64,000 nucleotides of DNA from Rhodophyticola porphyridii. GTDB taxonomy: Bacteria; Pseudomonadota; Alphaproteobacteria; Rhodobacterales; Rhodobacteraceae. The stretch spans positions 193,501 through 257,500 of the forward strand of contig NZ_RCNT01000003.1 in the NCBI RefSeq assembly GCF_003688285.1, read 5' to 3'. The notes under the pieces are model-generated. The model was not told the DNA's origin, searched no databases, and was given only the letters and a program-made list of their open reading frames with translations. The translations under genes and the position numbers were made by a program. Within the stretch, counting starts at the first letter, position 1. Every line of letters begins with the position of its first letter. Positions 8,052 through 17,173 of the stretch are shown in pieces.

Positions 8052-8884
8052 ATGACCCGCGGATGACCCCGAGCAACGGGCGCGTCGCCCATGTCTCCCT
8101 TCAGGGGAAGATCGACGCGAAGAAGTTCGTGCAGGGGCGCTGGACCATGGTGCAGCAGCCGATGGCTAACGTTACCGACCAGCCCGGCGGGAACCGCATC
8201 AGCCAGTTGGTTTTCGGAGAGCGGTTTCTGGTGCTGGAGGCGAAGGACGGCGCGGTGTTCGGCCAGTGTGAACGGGATGGCTATGTCGGCTACATGGTTG
8301 CGGGCGCGCTGACCGAACCGGAGGACCCGACCCATTGGGTCGTCGCGCCAGCCACGCATCTTTACCCCAAGGCAGATTTCAAGGCGCCGCCGGATGTTTC
8401 GGTGTTTTTCGGCTCCCGGGTCCGGGTGCGTGCAGAGCGCGAGAGGTTCCTGCGCATTCACACCGGTCATTTCATTCCCAGGTCGCATCTGCAGCCCATC
8501 ACGGCCCGGTTCGGCGACATGGTGGGCGTTGCCGATCTGTTTCTTGGCACACCGTACCTGTGGGGCGGGACAAGCCGTTGGGGCATCGATTGCTCGGGCC
8601 TGGTGCAGACGGCGCTTCTGGCATGTGGCGTGGCCTGCCCCCGCGACAGCGACCAGCAGCAGGAAGCCCTTGGCCGCGAGCTGCAATATGGTGAGCCGTT
8701 GCAAAGAGGCGATCTGGTATTCTGGAAGGGGCATGTCGGGATCATGGCGAATGAGCGGATGCTGCTGCACGCCAATGCCCATCACATGGCCGTGGCCTAT
8801 GAACCGCTGAAAGACGCCGCAGCGAGGATCGAGGCCGCAGGCGATGGCACGATCACGGCACGCCGCAGGGTCGGGATCGGCTGA
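8048..8884 (+). CDS. C40-family (NlpC/P60) peptidase
   Basis: 278 residues. The N-terminal half (about 10-155) looks like paired SH3-like domains, and the C-terminal NlpC/P60 domain has the catalytic cysteine in GIDCSGLV (C182), histidine H229 in FWKGHVGIM, and a third polar residue near H241. The family cleaves D-gamma-glutamyl-diaminopimelate bonds in peptidoglycan peptides. No signal peptide is visible, so it more likely acts on recycled muropeptides in the cytoplasm, as known for YkfC-type enzymes. Coupling to an M17 aminopeptidase gene supports a peptide-recycling pair. It converges on the DUF2794 gene with only 4 nt between. Confidence 0.88.
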   Translation: MNDPRMTPSNGRVAHVSLQGKIDAKKFVQGRWTMVQQPMANVTDQPGGNRISQLVFGERFLVLEAKDGAVFGQCERDGYVGYMVAGALTEPEDPTHWVVAPATHLYPKADFKAPPDVSVFFGSRVRVRAERERFLRIHTGHFIPRSHLQPITARFGDMVGVADLFLGTPYLWGGTSRWGIDCSGLVQTALLACGVACPRDSDQQQEALGRELQYGEPLQRGDLVFWKGHVGIMANERMLLHANAHHMAVAYEPLKDAAARIEAAGDGTITARRRVGIG

Positions 8885-8888
8885 AAGC

Positions 8889-9230
8889 TCACTCCACGGC
8901 GCGGATCAGCTTGCGTTCCAGAATGCGTAGAACGGCTTTCAGGTCGTGGCCGCGTTTCAGGATGCGGCCATCCATGCCGATCACCGAATACTGCCCCTGA
9001 CGCGCCGCGAGCTTGGGGCGTTTTTCGATCCGGTAGATCGGGTGCTCGGCACTGCGCCGGAAAATCGAAAAAACGGCAACGTCGCTCAAGAGCGAAATGC
9101 CGTAGTCCCGCCATTCGCCTGCGGCAACCATCCGACCATAGACGGCAAGGATCACGGCAAGTTCCTTGCGATCAAATGCAACCTTTTCAGGAATACGCTC
9201 GGGGCTTCTGGGCTGGATCTGGACGACCAT
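8889..9230 (-). CDS. DUF2794 domain-containing protein
   Basis: 113 residues, matching in length and sequence character the DUF2794 family that is widespread and single-copy in Rhodobacterales and other alphaproteobacteria. The central part ELAVILAVYGRMVAAGEWRDY and the IYRIEKRPKL segment are the conserved core. It has no signal peptide or known catalytic motif, and no biochemical function is established. It has a weak ribosome-binding site and is transcribed alone, convergent with the C40 peptidase gene. Confidence 0.85.
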   Translation of the reverse strand: MVVQIQPRSPERIPEKVAFDRKELAVILAVYGRMVAAGEWRDYGISLLSDVAVFSIFRRSAEHPIYRIEKRPKLAARQGQYSVIGMDGRILKRGHDLKAVLRILERKLIRAVE

Positions 9231-9333
9231 CTTTCAAATCTGGCGCGGGTCGCGGCGTAAATCAAGCGCGGCCCGCCCATGATGTGTGAAAGGGCGACAT
9301 ACTCCCCCCTTCTTTAGGATCACGCGGTGTGGT

Positions 9334-10203
9334 CTACTCCCGCACCTTGGCTTCATAAGCCTCGGCGATATCGCGGGCCAGCGCGCCAACCTCGAAGTTA
9401 TAGTCCCCGATCCGGCCCACAGGCGTGACCTCCGCCGCCGTGCCGGTCAGCCAGCATTGCTCGAAGCCTTCCAACTCCTCAGGCATGATATGGCGCTCAT
9501 GCACCTTGATCTGGCGCTCTTTCAACATGCCGATCACCGTCTGCCGGGTGATACCGTTCAGGAAGCAGTCGGGGTCGGGCGTATGCACTTCGCCATCCTT
9601 GACGAAAAAGATGTTCGCGCCCGTCGCCTCAGCTACGTAACCGCGGTAGTCGAACATCATAGCATCGGAACATCCCTTCGCCTCCGCGGCGTGTTTCGAC
9701 ATGGTACAGATCATGTAGAGGCCCGCCGCCTTGGCATGCGACGGGATCGTCTCCGGTGAGGGGCGTTTCCATTTGGAGATGTCGAGCTTCGCACCCTTCA
9801 TCTTCGCATCGCCGTAATAGGCTCCCCAAGCCCACGCCGCCACGGCCAGCCGAACCGGGTTGCGAGCCGAGGAGACACCCATATCATCGCCGGATCCGCG
9901 CCAGGCAACCGCGCGCACATAGGCATCGGTCAGGCCATTGGCCTTCATCACCTCATATTTCGCGGCCTCGATCTCATCGACGGTCCAGGGGATCTCCACA
10001 TCTATGTAACGCCCCGAAGCCAGCAGACGTTCGGAATGCTTCCGGCTTTCGAAGATCTTGCCGTTATAGGCCCGCTCACCTTCGAAGACGGCCGAGGCGT
10101 AATGCATCGCGTGGGTCAGAATGTGCACATTGGCCTCGCGCCACGGCACCAATGCACCGTCCATCCAGATCGTGCCATCGCGGTCATCATAGGTTCCGCT
10201 CAT
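9334..10203 (-). CDS. ilvE: Branched-chain amino acid aminotransferase
   Basis: About 289 residues, fold-type IV PLP aminotransferase. It catalyses the reversible last step of leucine, isoleucine and valine synthesis with glutamate as amino donor. The PLP lysine is K158 in SHAKAAGLY, with the downstream conserved EATGANIFFVKDG segment and the GITRQTVI motif that binds the PLP phosphate. Starts at 10212 and 10203 are both ATG; the AAGGA lies about 8 nt before 10203 but abuts 10212, so 10203 is preferred. It is divergent from the MarR-type regulator gene, and the shared intergenic region has palindromic repeats. Confidence 0.93.
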   Translation of the reverse strand: MSGTYDDRDGTIWMDGALVPWREANVHILTHAMHYASAVFEGERAYNGKIFESRKHSERLLASGRYIDVEIPWTVDEIEAAKYEVMKANGLTDAYVRAVAWRGSGDDMGVSSARNPVRLAVAAWAWGAYYGDAKMKGAKLDISKWKRPSPETIPSHAKAAGLYMICTMSKHAAEAKGCSDAMMFDYRGYVAEATGANIFFVKDGEVHTPDPDCFLNGITRQTVIGMLKERQIKVHERHIMPEELEGFEQCWLTGTAAEVTPVGRIGDYNFEVGALARDIAEAYEAKVRE

Positions 10204-10255
10204 GTTTCCCATCCTTCATCATCTTACGGCGCCGAGGGGTTGCCGTTTTCGTTTG

Positions 10256-10297
10256 TTGCGCAAAATATGACCGAAACGGACATAAAATTGCGCAAAA
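10256..10297. promoter_or_regulatory. Paired TTGCGCAAAA palindromes between ilvE and petP
   Basis: The decamer TTGCGCAAAA, whose core TTGCGCAA is a perfect palindrome, occurs at 10256-10265 and 10288-10297, 32 bp apart (about three helical turns). It lies between the divergent ilvE and MarR-type genes. MarR proteins usually bind palindromes in their own promoters, so autoregulation is a reasonable inference. Confidence 0.45.
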
Positions 10298-10361
10298 CCG
10301 CGCAACCGCTACCAATTGATTCTTGGAAAGTCAACAAGGCTGACATAAACTGGCACAAAGC
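10279..10361. repeat. Imperfect 20-bp direct repeat upstream of petP
   Basis: GACATAAAATTGCGCAAAAC (10279-10298) and GACATAAACTGGCACAAAGC (10342-10361) match at 16 of 20 positions and start 63 bp apart, about six helical turns. The second copy ends about 28 nt before the MarR-type start codon. It is a candidate operator pair. Confidence 0.45.
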
Positions 10362-10388
10362 CCCGATAGGGACGAAGGAAGGGACATC

Positions 10389-10907
10389 ATGATGGCGGAT
10401 CGCGGAACAGCCAATGCGTTGGTCAGCGGCGAAAGCCTGCTGTTCCTGACCGATGAGCAGTTGCGCCGCGGGATCGAGGCAATGTTCTTCGCCTATCGCG
10501 GGTTTACGGCAGACCCGGACCGGATCTTGCAGAATTACGCCTATGGCCGCGCCCATCATCGGGCGATCCACTTCATCAATCGGAGTCCCGGCACGACGGT
10601 CAACAATCTTCTGGATATTCTCGGGGTTACCAAGCAGTCGCTGAACAGGGTCCTGCGTGCACTGGTCGATGACGGGCTGGTGGAAAGCCGGGTCGGCACC
10701 CGGGACAAACGAGAACGGCATCTGTTTCTGACCGATGCGGGCACCGCGCTGGAGCGTGAGTTGTCGGATGCGCAGCGAAGCCGGATGCGGGCCGCCTATC
10801 GCGCCGCCGGCCCCGAAGCCGTAGCCGGGTTTCGCACCGTTCTGGAGCAGATGATGGACCCCGACATGCGCCGCCACTATCAGACGACAACCGAGAGCGC
10901 ATCATGA
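10389..10907 (+). CDS. petP: MarR-family transcriptional regulator, PetP-like
   Basis: 172 residues with a central winged helix-turn-helix: NNLLDILGVTKQSLNRVLRALVDDGLVESRVGTRDKRERHLFLT gives helix, recognition helix and wing, typical of MarR proteins. It is followed directly (ATGA overlap) by an OmpR-type response regulator. This pair matches petP-petR of Rhodobacter capsulatus, known for a role linked to cytochrome bc1 and respiratory or photosynthetic growth. Orthology is inferred from gene order and domain types, not from alignment. GGAAGGGA lies upstream of two tandem ATGs at 10389 and 10392. Palindromic repeats in the promoter suggest self-control. Confidence 0.85.
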   Translation: MMADRGTANALVSGESLLFLTDEQLRRGIEAMFFAYRGFTADPDRILQNYAYGRAHHRAIHFINRSPGTTVNNLLDILGVTKQSLNRVLRALVDDGLVESRVGTRDKRERHLFLTDAGTALERELSDAQRSRMRAAYRAAGPEAVAGFRTVLEQMMDPDMRRHYQTTTESAS

Positions 10908-11617
10908 ACGAGACCGTCGCCCATCTGCTGATTGTCGATGATGACGAGCGCATTCGCGGATTGCTGCAGAAATTCCTGATCCGTCATGGCTTCATGACCA
11001 GCGTGGCCCGTGACGCGGCCCATGCGCGGCGGCTTCTGTCCGGCCTGGAGTTCGATCTGATCGTGCTGGATGTGATGATGCCCGGCGAAGACGGGCTGGA
11101 CCTGACCCGTGCGCTTCGCGAGACGCTGAGCACGCCGATCCTGCTGCTGACGGCCAAGGGAGAGGCAAGTGAACGGATCAAGGGGCTGGAAGCCGGCGCG
11201 GATGATTATCTGCCCAAGCCGTTCGAACCGAAGGAGCTGCTTCTGCGGATAAATGCAATCCTGCGCCGCCTGCCTGCTATGACCGAACCGCAGGACGCCC
11301 CCAAGGTTCTGCATCTCGGCAGCATCCGCTACGATCTGGAACGCGGCGAGATGTGGCAGGGTCAGGACAGTATCCGCCTGACGGCGACCGAAGCCGCGCT
11401 CATGCGGATCTTTTCTGCCTGTCCGCATGAGCCGGTCAGCCGGGCGCAACTGGTAGAGGATCTGGGCCGCGACAAGGGGGCGGGTGCAGAACAGGCGCAG
11501 GAACGCGCGGTCGACGTTCAGATCACGCGGCTCAGACGCAAGATCGAAGCCGATCCGAAGCAACCCCGCTATCTGCAGACCGTGCGCGGGGCGGGCTACA
11601 TGCTGGTACCCGACTGA
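10904..11617 (+). CDS. petR: OmpR-family response regulator, PetR-like
   Basis: 237 residues: receiver domain at about 8-120 with acidic pocket D12-D14 and phosphoacceptor D56 in LDVMMP, the conserved lysine in LPKPFEP, and a C-terminal winged-helix DNA-binding domain (about 145-235) ending in YLQTVRGAGYML. No sensor kinase gene is adjacent. The MarR partner gene immediately upstream, overlapping by ATGA, is the arrangement of petPR in R. capsulatus. The stop overlaps the next start (TGATG), so translation continues into the deacetylase gene. Regulated promoters cannot be named from this sequence. Confidence 0.87.
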   Translation: MNETVAHLLIVDDDERIRGLLQKFLIRHGFMTSVARDAAHARRLLSGLEFDLIVLDVMMPGEDGLDLTRALRETLSTPILLLTAKGEASERIKGLEAGADDYLPKPFEPKELLLRINAILRRLPAMTEPQDAPKVLHLGSIRYDLERGEMWQGQDSIRLTATEAALMRIFSACPHEPVSRAQLVEDLGRDKGAGAEQAQERAVDVQITRLRRKIEADPKQPRYLQTVRGAGYMLVPD

Positions 11618-12552
11618 TGCCGACGCTTCTGGTCGAAAACCGCGCCGGGCTGGCACATGAGATGCCCGCCGGACATCCGGAACAGATTGCCCGCCTCCAG
11701 GCGGTGCTGGATGTGCTTGCCGGACCGGGCTTTTCCGGGCTGATCCGCGCTGAGGCGCCGATGGCCGGCGAGGACGATCTGCTGCTGGCCCATCCCGCGG
11801 AGCATATCGCCGCGATCCGGGACGCGATCCCGGAAACCGGGCTGGCCGCACTTGACCCAGACACCTCGGTCTCGCCCGGATCCTGGGAGGCGGCTCTGAA
11901 AGGTGTCGGCGGCTGCCTGTATGCCGTCGATCAGGTGCTGTCAGGCGAAGCAACGAACGCCTTTGTCGCCACACGTCCGCCCGGTCATCACGCGGAACGC
12001 ATCCGGCCCATGGGCTTTTGCCTGTTCGGCAACATCGCGATCGCCGCGAAACACGCATTGGAGAGGCATGGCCTGTCCCGTGTGGCGGTGGTGGATTTTG
12101 ACGTGCATCACGGCAATGGCACACAGGATCTGCTGTGGGATGAGTCGCGCGCCTTCTTCGTCTCCTCCCACCAGATGCCGCTCTACCCCGGCACGGGCGC
12201 GCCTTCGGAACGGGGCGGGTCGAACAACATCCTCAACCTGCCGCTTGGACCCGGAACCGGCGGCGCGGAAATGCAGCGGATCGTGGAAACCCGGATGCTG
12301 CCACGACTGGCGGAGATCGCACCCGACCTGCTGCTGATCTCCGCCGGTTTTGACGCCCACAAAGCGGACCCGCTGGCCAATCTGAACTGGGATACCGAGG
12401 ATTTCGCCTGGATCACGAGAACGCTCTGCGCCTTTGCCGGGGCGCATTGCGGCGGGCGCGTGGTCTCGACTTTGGAAGGCGGCTATGATCTGGATGCACT
12501 CGCGGCCTCGGTCGCGACCCATGTGACGGTGTTGATGGAGCAAGACGGATGA
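11617..12552 (+). CDS. Histone-deacetylase-superfamily protein (AcuC/acetylpolyamine amidohydrolase type)
   Basis: 311 residues with the zinc-deacetylase core: RPPGHHAERIRPMGFCLFGN carries the catalytic histidine pair, DFDVHHGNGT gives the zinc-binding Asp and His, and SAGFDAHKADPLA gives the second zinc Asp; EGGYD supports the charge-relay end. Bacterial members deacetylate acetylpolyamines, small amides or acetyl-lysine on enzymes such as acetyl-CoA synthetase. The substrate cannot be told. It overlaps petR at its start and xseB at its end, forming one transcript with regulator and isoprenoid genes. Confidence 0.9.
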   Translation: MPTLLVENRAGLAHEMPAGHPEQIARLQAVLDVLAGPGFSGLIRAEAPMAGEDDLLLAHPAEHIAAIRDAIPETGLAALDPDTSVSPGSWEAALKGVGGCLYAVDQVLSGEATNAFVATRPPGHHAERIRPMGFCLFGNIAIAAKHALERHGLSRVAVVDFDVHHGNGTQDLLWDESRAFFVSSHQMPLYPGTGAPSERGGSNNILNLPLGPGTGGAEMQRIVETRMLPRLAEIAPDLLLISAGFDAHKADPLANLNWDTEDFAWITRTLCAFAGAHCGGRVVSTLEGGYDLDALAASVATHVTVLMEQDG

Positions 12553-12794
12553 GCGCGCAGAAACCGATTGAGGACATGAGCTTCGAAGAGGCCATTCGCG
12601 AGCTTGAAACCGTTGTCACGGCGCTTGATCGCGGAGATGTGGCGCTGGAGGAATCCATCGGGCTTTACGAACGGGGCGCAGCTCTCAAGGCAAGATGCGA
12701 GGCCAAGCTGAAAGAGGCCGAGGAGAAGGTTGCGCAGATCACGCTGGATGCGACTGGCCAGGCAACGGGAACGACGCCTGCCGACGGCTTGTAA
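12549..12794 (+). CDS. xseB: Exodeoxyribonuclease VII small subunit
   Basis: 81 residues, the usual size of XseB, which binds the large subunit XseA to form the single-strand-specific nuclease exonuclease VII. The SFEEAIRELETVVTALDRGDVALEESIGLYERG segment forms the conserved antiparallel helical pair of the family. The start overlaps the deacetylase stop (ATGA), and the TAA stop abuts the GTG start of the prenyl synthase gene. The xseB-ispA-dxs order is common in proteobacteria. xseA is not in this window. Confidence 0.95.
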   Translation: MSAQKPIEDMSFEEAIRELETVVTALDRGDVALEESIGLYERGAALKARCEAKLKEAEEKVAQITLDATGQATGTTPADGL

Positions 12795-13661
12795 GTGTTT
12801 CAGAATGCGCTTGGCGAGGCGCAATCCGCTATCGGGCAGTTTCTGGAAAACCGGATGGCTCGACTTGCGCCCGGCACGATATCCGACGCGATGCGCTACG
12901 CAACGACGGGTGGAAAAAGGCTGCGCGGGTTTCTGGCATTGGAGTCCGCACGGCTCTTCGATGTACCTTTTGCGCAATCGGTTCATGCAGCCGGCGCCGT
13001 GGAATGCCTGCACGCCTATTCGCTGGTCCATGACGATCTGCCCTGCATGGATGATGATGACCTGCGCCGGGGCCAGCCCACAATCCATGTGAAGTGGGAT
13101 GAGGCCACCGCGGTGCTTGTGGGCGATGCATTGCAAAGCTTCGCCTTCGAGCTCCTGGCCGATCCCGACGCAGGCGATGCGACCCAAAGGATAGACCTTG
13201 TGGCCGGTCTGGCGCGTGCTTCGGGCGCCGACGGTATGGTGCTGGGACAGGCCCAGGATATTGCGGCGGAAGCCGCCGGTCGCGCGCTGTCTATCGACGA
13301 GATTACCGAGTTGCAGGCCAACAAGACCGGCGCGCTCATCGCATGGCCGGCGGAAGCGGGCGCAATTCTGGGGCGTGCAGACCCGGTGCCGCTGCGGCGA
13401 TACGCTCATGCCATCGGCCTTGCTTTCCAGATCGCCGATGACATCTTGGACATCGAGGGCGATGTCGCGAAGGCAGGCAAGAGGCTTCAGAAAGATGCCG
13501 CCGCCGGAAAGGCCACCTTCGTGTCGCTGCTGGGGCTGGACGGAGCGAAGGCACGCGCCGCCGATTTGGTGGAAGAGGCGGAAGCCGCGCTGACACCCTA
13601 TGGCGACCGGGCACGGACCTTGAAGGCGCTGGCCCGCTATATTATCGCCCGCGACAGGTGA
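12795..13661 (+). CDS. ispA: Polyprenyl synthetase (farnesyl diphosphate synthase type)
   Basis: 288 residues. First aspartate-rich motif [10 protein letters not shown] begins at about residue 80, and the second, DDILD, at about 215; GGKRLRGFL supplies the isopentenyl diphosphate-binding lysine and arginines. It condenses IPP with DMAPP and GPP to farnesyl diphosphate, feeding quinones, undecaprenyl carriers and, where present, carotenoids. It starts with GTG directly after the xseB stop and is followed by dxs 26 nt downstream, so early and middle isoprenoid steps are co-transcribed. Chain-length specificity is inferred from gene order and size. Confidence 0.92.
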   Translation: MFQNALGEAQSAIGQFLENRMARLAPGTISDAMRYATTGGKRLRGFLALESARLFDVPFAQSVHAAGAVECLHAYSLVHDDLPCMDDDDLRRGQPTIHVKWDEATAVLVGDALQSFAFELLADPDAGDATQRIDLVAGLARASGADGMVLGQAQDIAAEAAGRALSIDEITELQANKTGALIAWPAEAGAILGRADPVPLRRYAHAIGLAFQIADDILDIEGDVAKAGKRLQKDAAAGKATFVSLLGLDGAKARAADLVEEAEAALTPYGDRARTLKALARYIIARDR

Positions 13662-13687
13662 ATGCGCCCCTGAAGGGAGGCCAGACG

Positions 13688-15613
13688 ATGACCAGCCAAC
13701 CCCACACCCCGCTGCTCGACCGGGTCAGAAGCCCCGCCGATCTGAAGCGCATGTCCGACGCGGAGCTTCGGGCGCTTGCCGATGAACTGCGCGCGGAAAC
13801 CATCGCGTCGGTCAGCAAAACGGGCGGGCACCTGGGCGCAGGGCTTGGCGTGGTGGAAATGACGGTTGCCATCCACGCCGTGTTCGACACTCCAAGGGAC
13901 CGGCTGATCTGGGATGTGAGCCACCAGTGCTACCCGCACAAGATCCTGACCGGGCGCCGCGACCGGATGCCGAGCCTGCGGCAGAAAGACGGGATCAGCG
14001 GGTTCACCAAACGCAGCGAAAGCCCCTACGATCCCTTTGGCGCGGCACATTCTTCCACCAGCATTTCCGCCGCCCTCGGCTTTGCCGTGGCCCGCGATCT
14101 GGGGGGCGCGCCCGAGCATGGGCTGGGCGACGCGATTGCGGTGATCGGCGATGGCGCGCTCAGCGCCGGCATGGCCTATGAAGCGATGAACAATGCGGGC
14201 CATCTGGGCAAGCGCCTGATTGTCATCTTGAACGACAACGAGATGAGCATCGCCCCGCCCACGGGCGCTATGTCGTCCTATCTCTCGCGGCTCTACGCGG
14301 GCGCCCCGTTTCAGGAGTTGAAGGCCGCGGCCAAAGGGGCCGTTTCCTTGCTGCCGGAGCCCTTTCAGGAAGGTGCGCGCCGGGCCAAGGAACTGCTGAA
14401 AGCCGCCACAGTCGGGGGCACCTTGTTCGAGGAACTCGGCTTTTCCTATGTCGGGCCGATTGACGGGCACGATATGGAACAGCTTCTCGCCGTTCTCAGA
14501 ACCGTCAAGGTCCGGGCCGACGGGCCGATCCTGATCCATGCGATCACCAAGAAGGGCAAGGGATACGTCCATGCCGAGAGCAAGCCGGACGGCGGCCACG
14601 CCACCACGAAATTCGACGTGCTCACCGGAGAGCAGAAAAAGGCGCCCTCCAACGCGCCCTCCTATACCAAGGTCTTTGCGCAGGCCCTGATCCGAGAGGC
14701 GGAGGATGATCCGCTGATCACCGCTGTGACGGCCGCGATGCCCGATGGCACCGGTCTCAATCTTTTTGCCGAGCGGTTTCCGAACCGGTGTTTCGACGTG
14801 GGTATTGCCGAGCAGCATGCGGTGACGTTCAGTGCCGGCATGGCGGCCGGGGGCCTGAAACCGTTCTGCGCGCTCTACTCCACTTTCCTGCAGCGCGGGT
14901 ATGATCAGGTCGTCCATGATGTGGCGATCCAGCGCCTGCCCGTTCGGTTCGCGATTGACCGCGCGGGCCTTGTTGGCGCGGATGGGGCAACCCACGCAGG
15001 CAGTTTCGACATCGCCTATCTGGCAAATCTGCCTGGCTTCGTCGTGATGGCCGCGGCGGATGAAGCGGAACTGGTCCATATGGTCGCCACCGCACGGGCA
15101 ATCGACGACCGGCCATCGGCCTTCCGCTTCCCCCGGGGCGAAGGTGTCGGCGTCGAAATGCCAGAACGCGGGACGGTACTGGAGATCGGCAAGGGCCGCA
15201 TCGTGGCGGAAGGCTCCCGGGTTGCGATCCTGTCCTTCGGAACCCGCCTGAAGGAAGTGCAGGACGCCGCCGAAGCGCTGAGTGCCAACGGGATTACGCC
15301 GACGATCGCGGACGCCCGTTTCGCCAAGCCGCTGGACGAGGATCTGATCCTGCAACTTGCCCGTCATCACGAGGCGCTGATCACCATCGAGGAAGGCGCC
15401 ATTGGCGGTTTCGGATCGCATGTCGCGCAGCTTCTGGCCGAAAACGGGATGTTCGACAGCGGTCTCAGATATCGCTCAATGGTGTTGCCGGATATCTTCA
15501 TCGATCAGGCCAGCCCGCGGGACATGTACGCCGTGGCCGCCATGAATGCCGAGGACATCGTGGCGAAGGTGCTGCGCACACTGGATATCGGCGTGATCGG
15601 AAAACGCGCCTAG
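13688..15613 (+). CDS. dxs: 1-deoxy-D-xylulose-5-phosphate synthase
   Basis: About 641 residues, normal for DXS, the thiamine-diphosphate enzyme that joins pyruvate and glyceraldehyde 3-phosphate in the first step of the MEP isoprenoid pathway. Visible are the TPP-binding [16 protein letters not shown], the [16 protein letters not shown] loop, the transketolase-like [17 protein letters not shown] with its catalytic Glu, and the C-terminal domain. A GTG at 13658 would extend it, but AAGGGAGG just before ATG 13688 fixes the start there. Its stop overlaps by 4 bp the stop of the convergent hydantoinase gene. Confidence 0.97.
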   Translation: MTSQPHTPLLDRVRSPADLKRMSDAELRALADELRAETIASVSKTGGHLGAGLGVVEMTVAIHAVFDTPRDRLIWDVSHQCYPHKILTGRRDRMPSLRQKDGISGFTKRSESPYDPFGAAHSSTSISAALGFAVARDLGGAPEHGLGDAIAVIGDGALSAGMAYEAMNNAGHLGKRLIVILNDNEMSIAPPTGAMSSYLSRLYAGAPFQELKAAAKGAVSLLPEPFQEGARRAKELLKAATVGGTLFEELGFSYVGPIDGHDMEQLLAVLRTVKVRADGPILIHAITKKGKGYVHAESKPDGGHATTKFDVLTGEQKKAPSNAPSYTKVFAQALIREAEDDPLITAVTAAMPDGTGLNLFAERFPNRCFDVGIAEQHAVTFSAGMAAGGLKPFCALYSTFLQRGYDQVVHDVAIQRLPVRFAIDRAGLVGADGATHAGSFDIAYLANLPGFVVMAAADEAELVHMVATARAIDDRPSAFRFPRGEGVGVEMPERGTVLEIGKGRIVAEGSRVAILSFGTRLKEVQDAAEALSANGITPTIADARFAKPLDEDLILQLARHHEALITIEEGAIGGFGSHVAQLLAENGMFDSGLRYRSMVLPDIFIDQASPRDMYAVAAMNAEDIVAKVLRTLDIGVIGKRA

Positions 15614-17049
15614 GACGGCAGGGTCGCCGCGGGATCGGGCAGAGGCCGCATCGACGTGCTGATCTCCATCGGCAGGCGCCGCCCCCTACCCGGCTTGCCC
15701 AGCACACGACCCTGATCCACAACGATCTCCCCGCGCGAGATGACGGTTTCGGGCCAGCCTCTTACCACCCGCCCGGCATAGGGGTTGTAGCCGGTGTTGT
15801 CGTGCAGATCATCCACGCCAAAGGTGACGGTCCTGTCAGGATCCCATAGTACGATATCCGCATCCGCGCCGGGCGCGATCCTGCCCTTGCCGGGCAGACC
15901 GTAGATATCGGCCGGATTTGTCGCAGTAAGCGCCACGAAGCGTTCGGCCCCAAGCCGGCCTTGCGACACCATCGCGTCGAACAGAAGCGGCAGACGGGTT
16001 TCCAGCCCCGGCATGCCATTGGCGATCTTGTTGAACGGCGCATCGCGGCCATGGGCAAACTTGCCGGTGTCATCCAGCCGATAAGGGGCATGGTCGGAGG
16101 AGACCACCTGCAGATACCCCCGTTCCAATGCCTGCCACAAAGCCTCCTGATCCTTGAGTTCCCGCTGCGGCGGACTGCACATCAGGCCAGCGGCCTCATT
16201 GCCCGGAAGATCAAGCTGATCTACCGTCATGAAGAGGTAATGGGGGCAGGTTTCGGCCAGCGCGGGCACACCGCGCGCGCGGGCAGCCCGAACAATCTCC
16301 ACGCCCTCGGCGCAGGAGATATGAAACAGCATGACGGGCTGCCCCGTCACCTCGGAAAAGATGCACATCCGGTTCAGCGCTTCGATTTCGGCGGCGCGGG
16401 GGTGGGACGCGGGATGGAACCGCGCGCCTGTTTTCCCGGCTTCGATCAGACGCCGGGTCATCCAGCGGATCAGCCCGTCATTCTCGGAGTGGATGTTGAC
16501 CAGACCACCATGGCAGCGCGCGCACCACAACACATCCAGGATATCCTCATCGCCCATGCGCACCCTGTCATAAACCGTGAAAAGCTTGATTGAGCGGTGA
16601 CCCTGAGCAAGAAGCGACGGCAGATCATCCGTCAGATTCCCGCCAGACAGATCTGATACGATGATATGAAACGCATGATCGCAGATCGCGCCTTTGGCGG
16701 CGAGCGCCTGATAATCCTCCACCACCTTTGAAAGCTTTTGCCCCGGGTGCTGCGCCGCAAAGGAAATCGTTGTCGTGGTGCCCCCAATCAGAGCCGAACG
16801 CGTCGCTGTTTCGAAGCTGTCGGCATTCATCAGCCCGGCGCCGGAAAGCTGTTCGATATGGCAATGGCTGTCGACGCCGCCCGGCATGACCAGCCGCTCG
16901 GTGGCGTCAATCTCCACCGGGGCCTGCCCGATCTGCTGGCCGACCGCCACGACTTTCCCGCCCTGAACAGCGATATCCGCGCGCTCCGTGCGCTCGGCGG
17001 TAACCACTGTTCCGTTGCGGATTATCATGTCATGAGACTGTCTTGCCAT
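15610..17049 (-). CDS. Hydantoinase/dihydropyrimidinase-family amidohydrolase
   Basis: About 479 residues, cyclic-amide hydrolase fold. The two-metal site is complete: H62 and H64 in DSHCHIEQ, the carbamylated lysine K155 in SIKLF, histidines in NIHSEND and LFHISCAEG, and the catalytic Asp in SSDHAPY. Family members open dihydropyrimidine, hydantoin or related five- and six-membered cyclic amides. It is divergent from a GntR regulator gene and a transport/catabolic operon that includes a hydantoin-racemase-like protein, supporting a hydantoin-like substrate. Start is uncertain: ATG 17049 or 17028, both with weak ribosome-binding sites. The stop overlaps dxs by 4 bp. Confidence 0.88.
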   Translation of the reverse strand: MARQSHDMIIRNGTVVTAERTERADIAVQGGKVVAVGQQIGQAPVEIDATERLVMPGGVDSHCHIEQLSGAGLMNADSFETATRSALIGGTTTTISFAAQHPGQKLSKVVEDYQALAAKGAICDHAFHIIVSDLSGGNLTDDLPSLLAQGHRSIKLFTVYDRVRMGDEDILDVLWCARCHGGLVNIHSENDGLIRWMTRRLIEAGKTGARFHPASHPRAAEIEALNRMCIFSEVTGQPVMLFHISCAEGVEIVRAARARGVPALAETCPHYLFMTVDQLDLPGNEAAGLMCSPPQRELKDQEALWQALERGYLQVVSSDHAPYRLDDTGKFAHGRDAPFNKIANGMPGLETRLPLLFDAMVSQGRLGAERFVALTATNPADIYGLPGKGRIAPGADADIVLWDPDRTVTFGVDDLHDNTGYNPYAGRVVRGWPETVISRGEIVVDQGRVLGKPGRGRRLPMEISTSMRPLPDPAATLPS

Positions 17050-17080
17050 GCGTTTGCCATCTGCCCAGAGTTGCCCAGTT

Positions 17081-17099
17081 CGGTACACTTACGGTATAC
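17081..17099. promoter_or_regulatory. Tandem GGTACAC/GGTATAC operator candidate before the hydantoinase gene
   Basis: CGGTACAC (17081-17088) and CGGTATAC (17092-17099) are direct repeats 11 bp apart, about 30 nt upstream of the hydantoinase start. The same unit recurs upstream of the transport operon at 17905-17934. FadR-type GntR proteins such as E. coli NanR bind GGTATA repeats, so the GntR encoded next door is the likely ligand. Confidence 0.5.
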
Positions 17100-17173
17100 G
17101 TAGACAAAGCCGGAGGGCAAGTTGCCGCGAAAGTGGTCCTGTCGGCCCCTTGTAGCGGGAGGTTATGAAGATA

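Noticed and set aside
13637-15421. A 594-codon open frame on the minus strand opposite dxs
   Set aside because: It lies entirely opposite a clear dxs gene and arises from GC-rich codon bias; its translation has no domain and odd composition.
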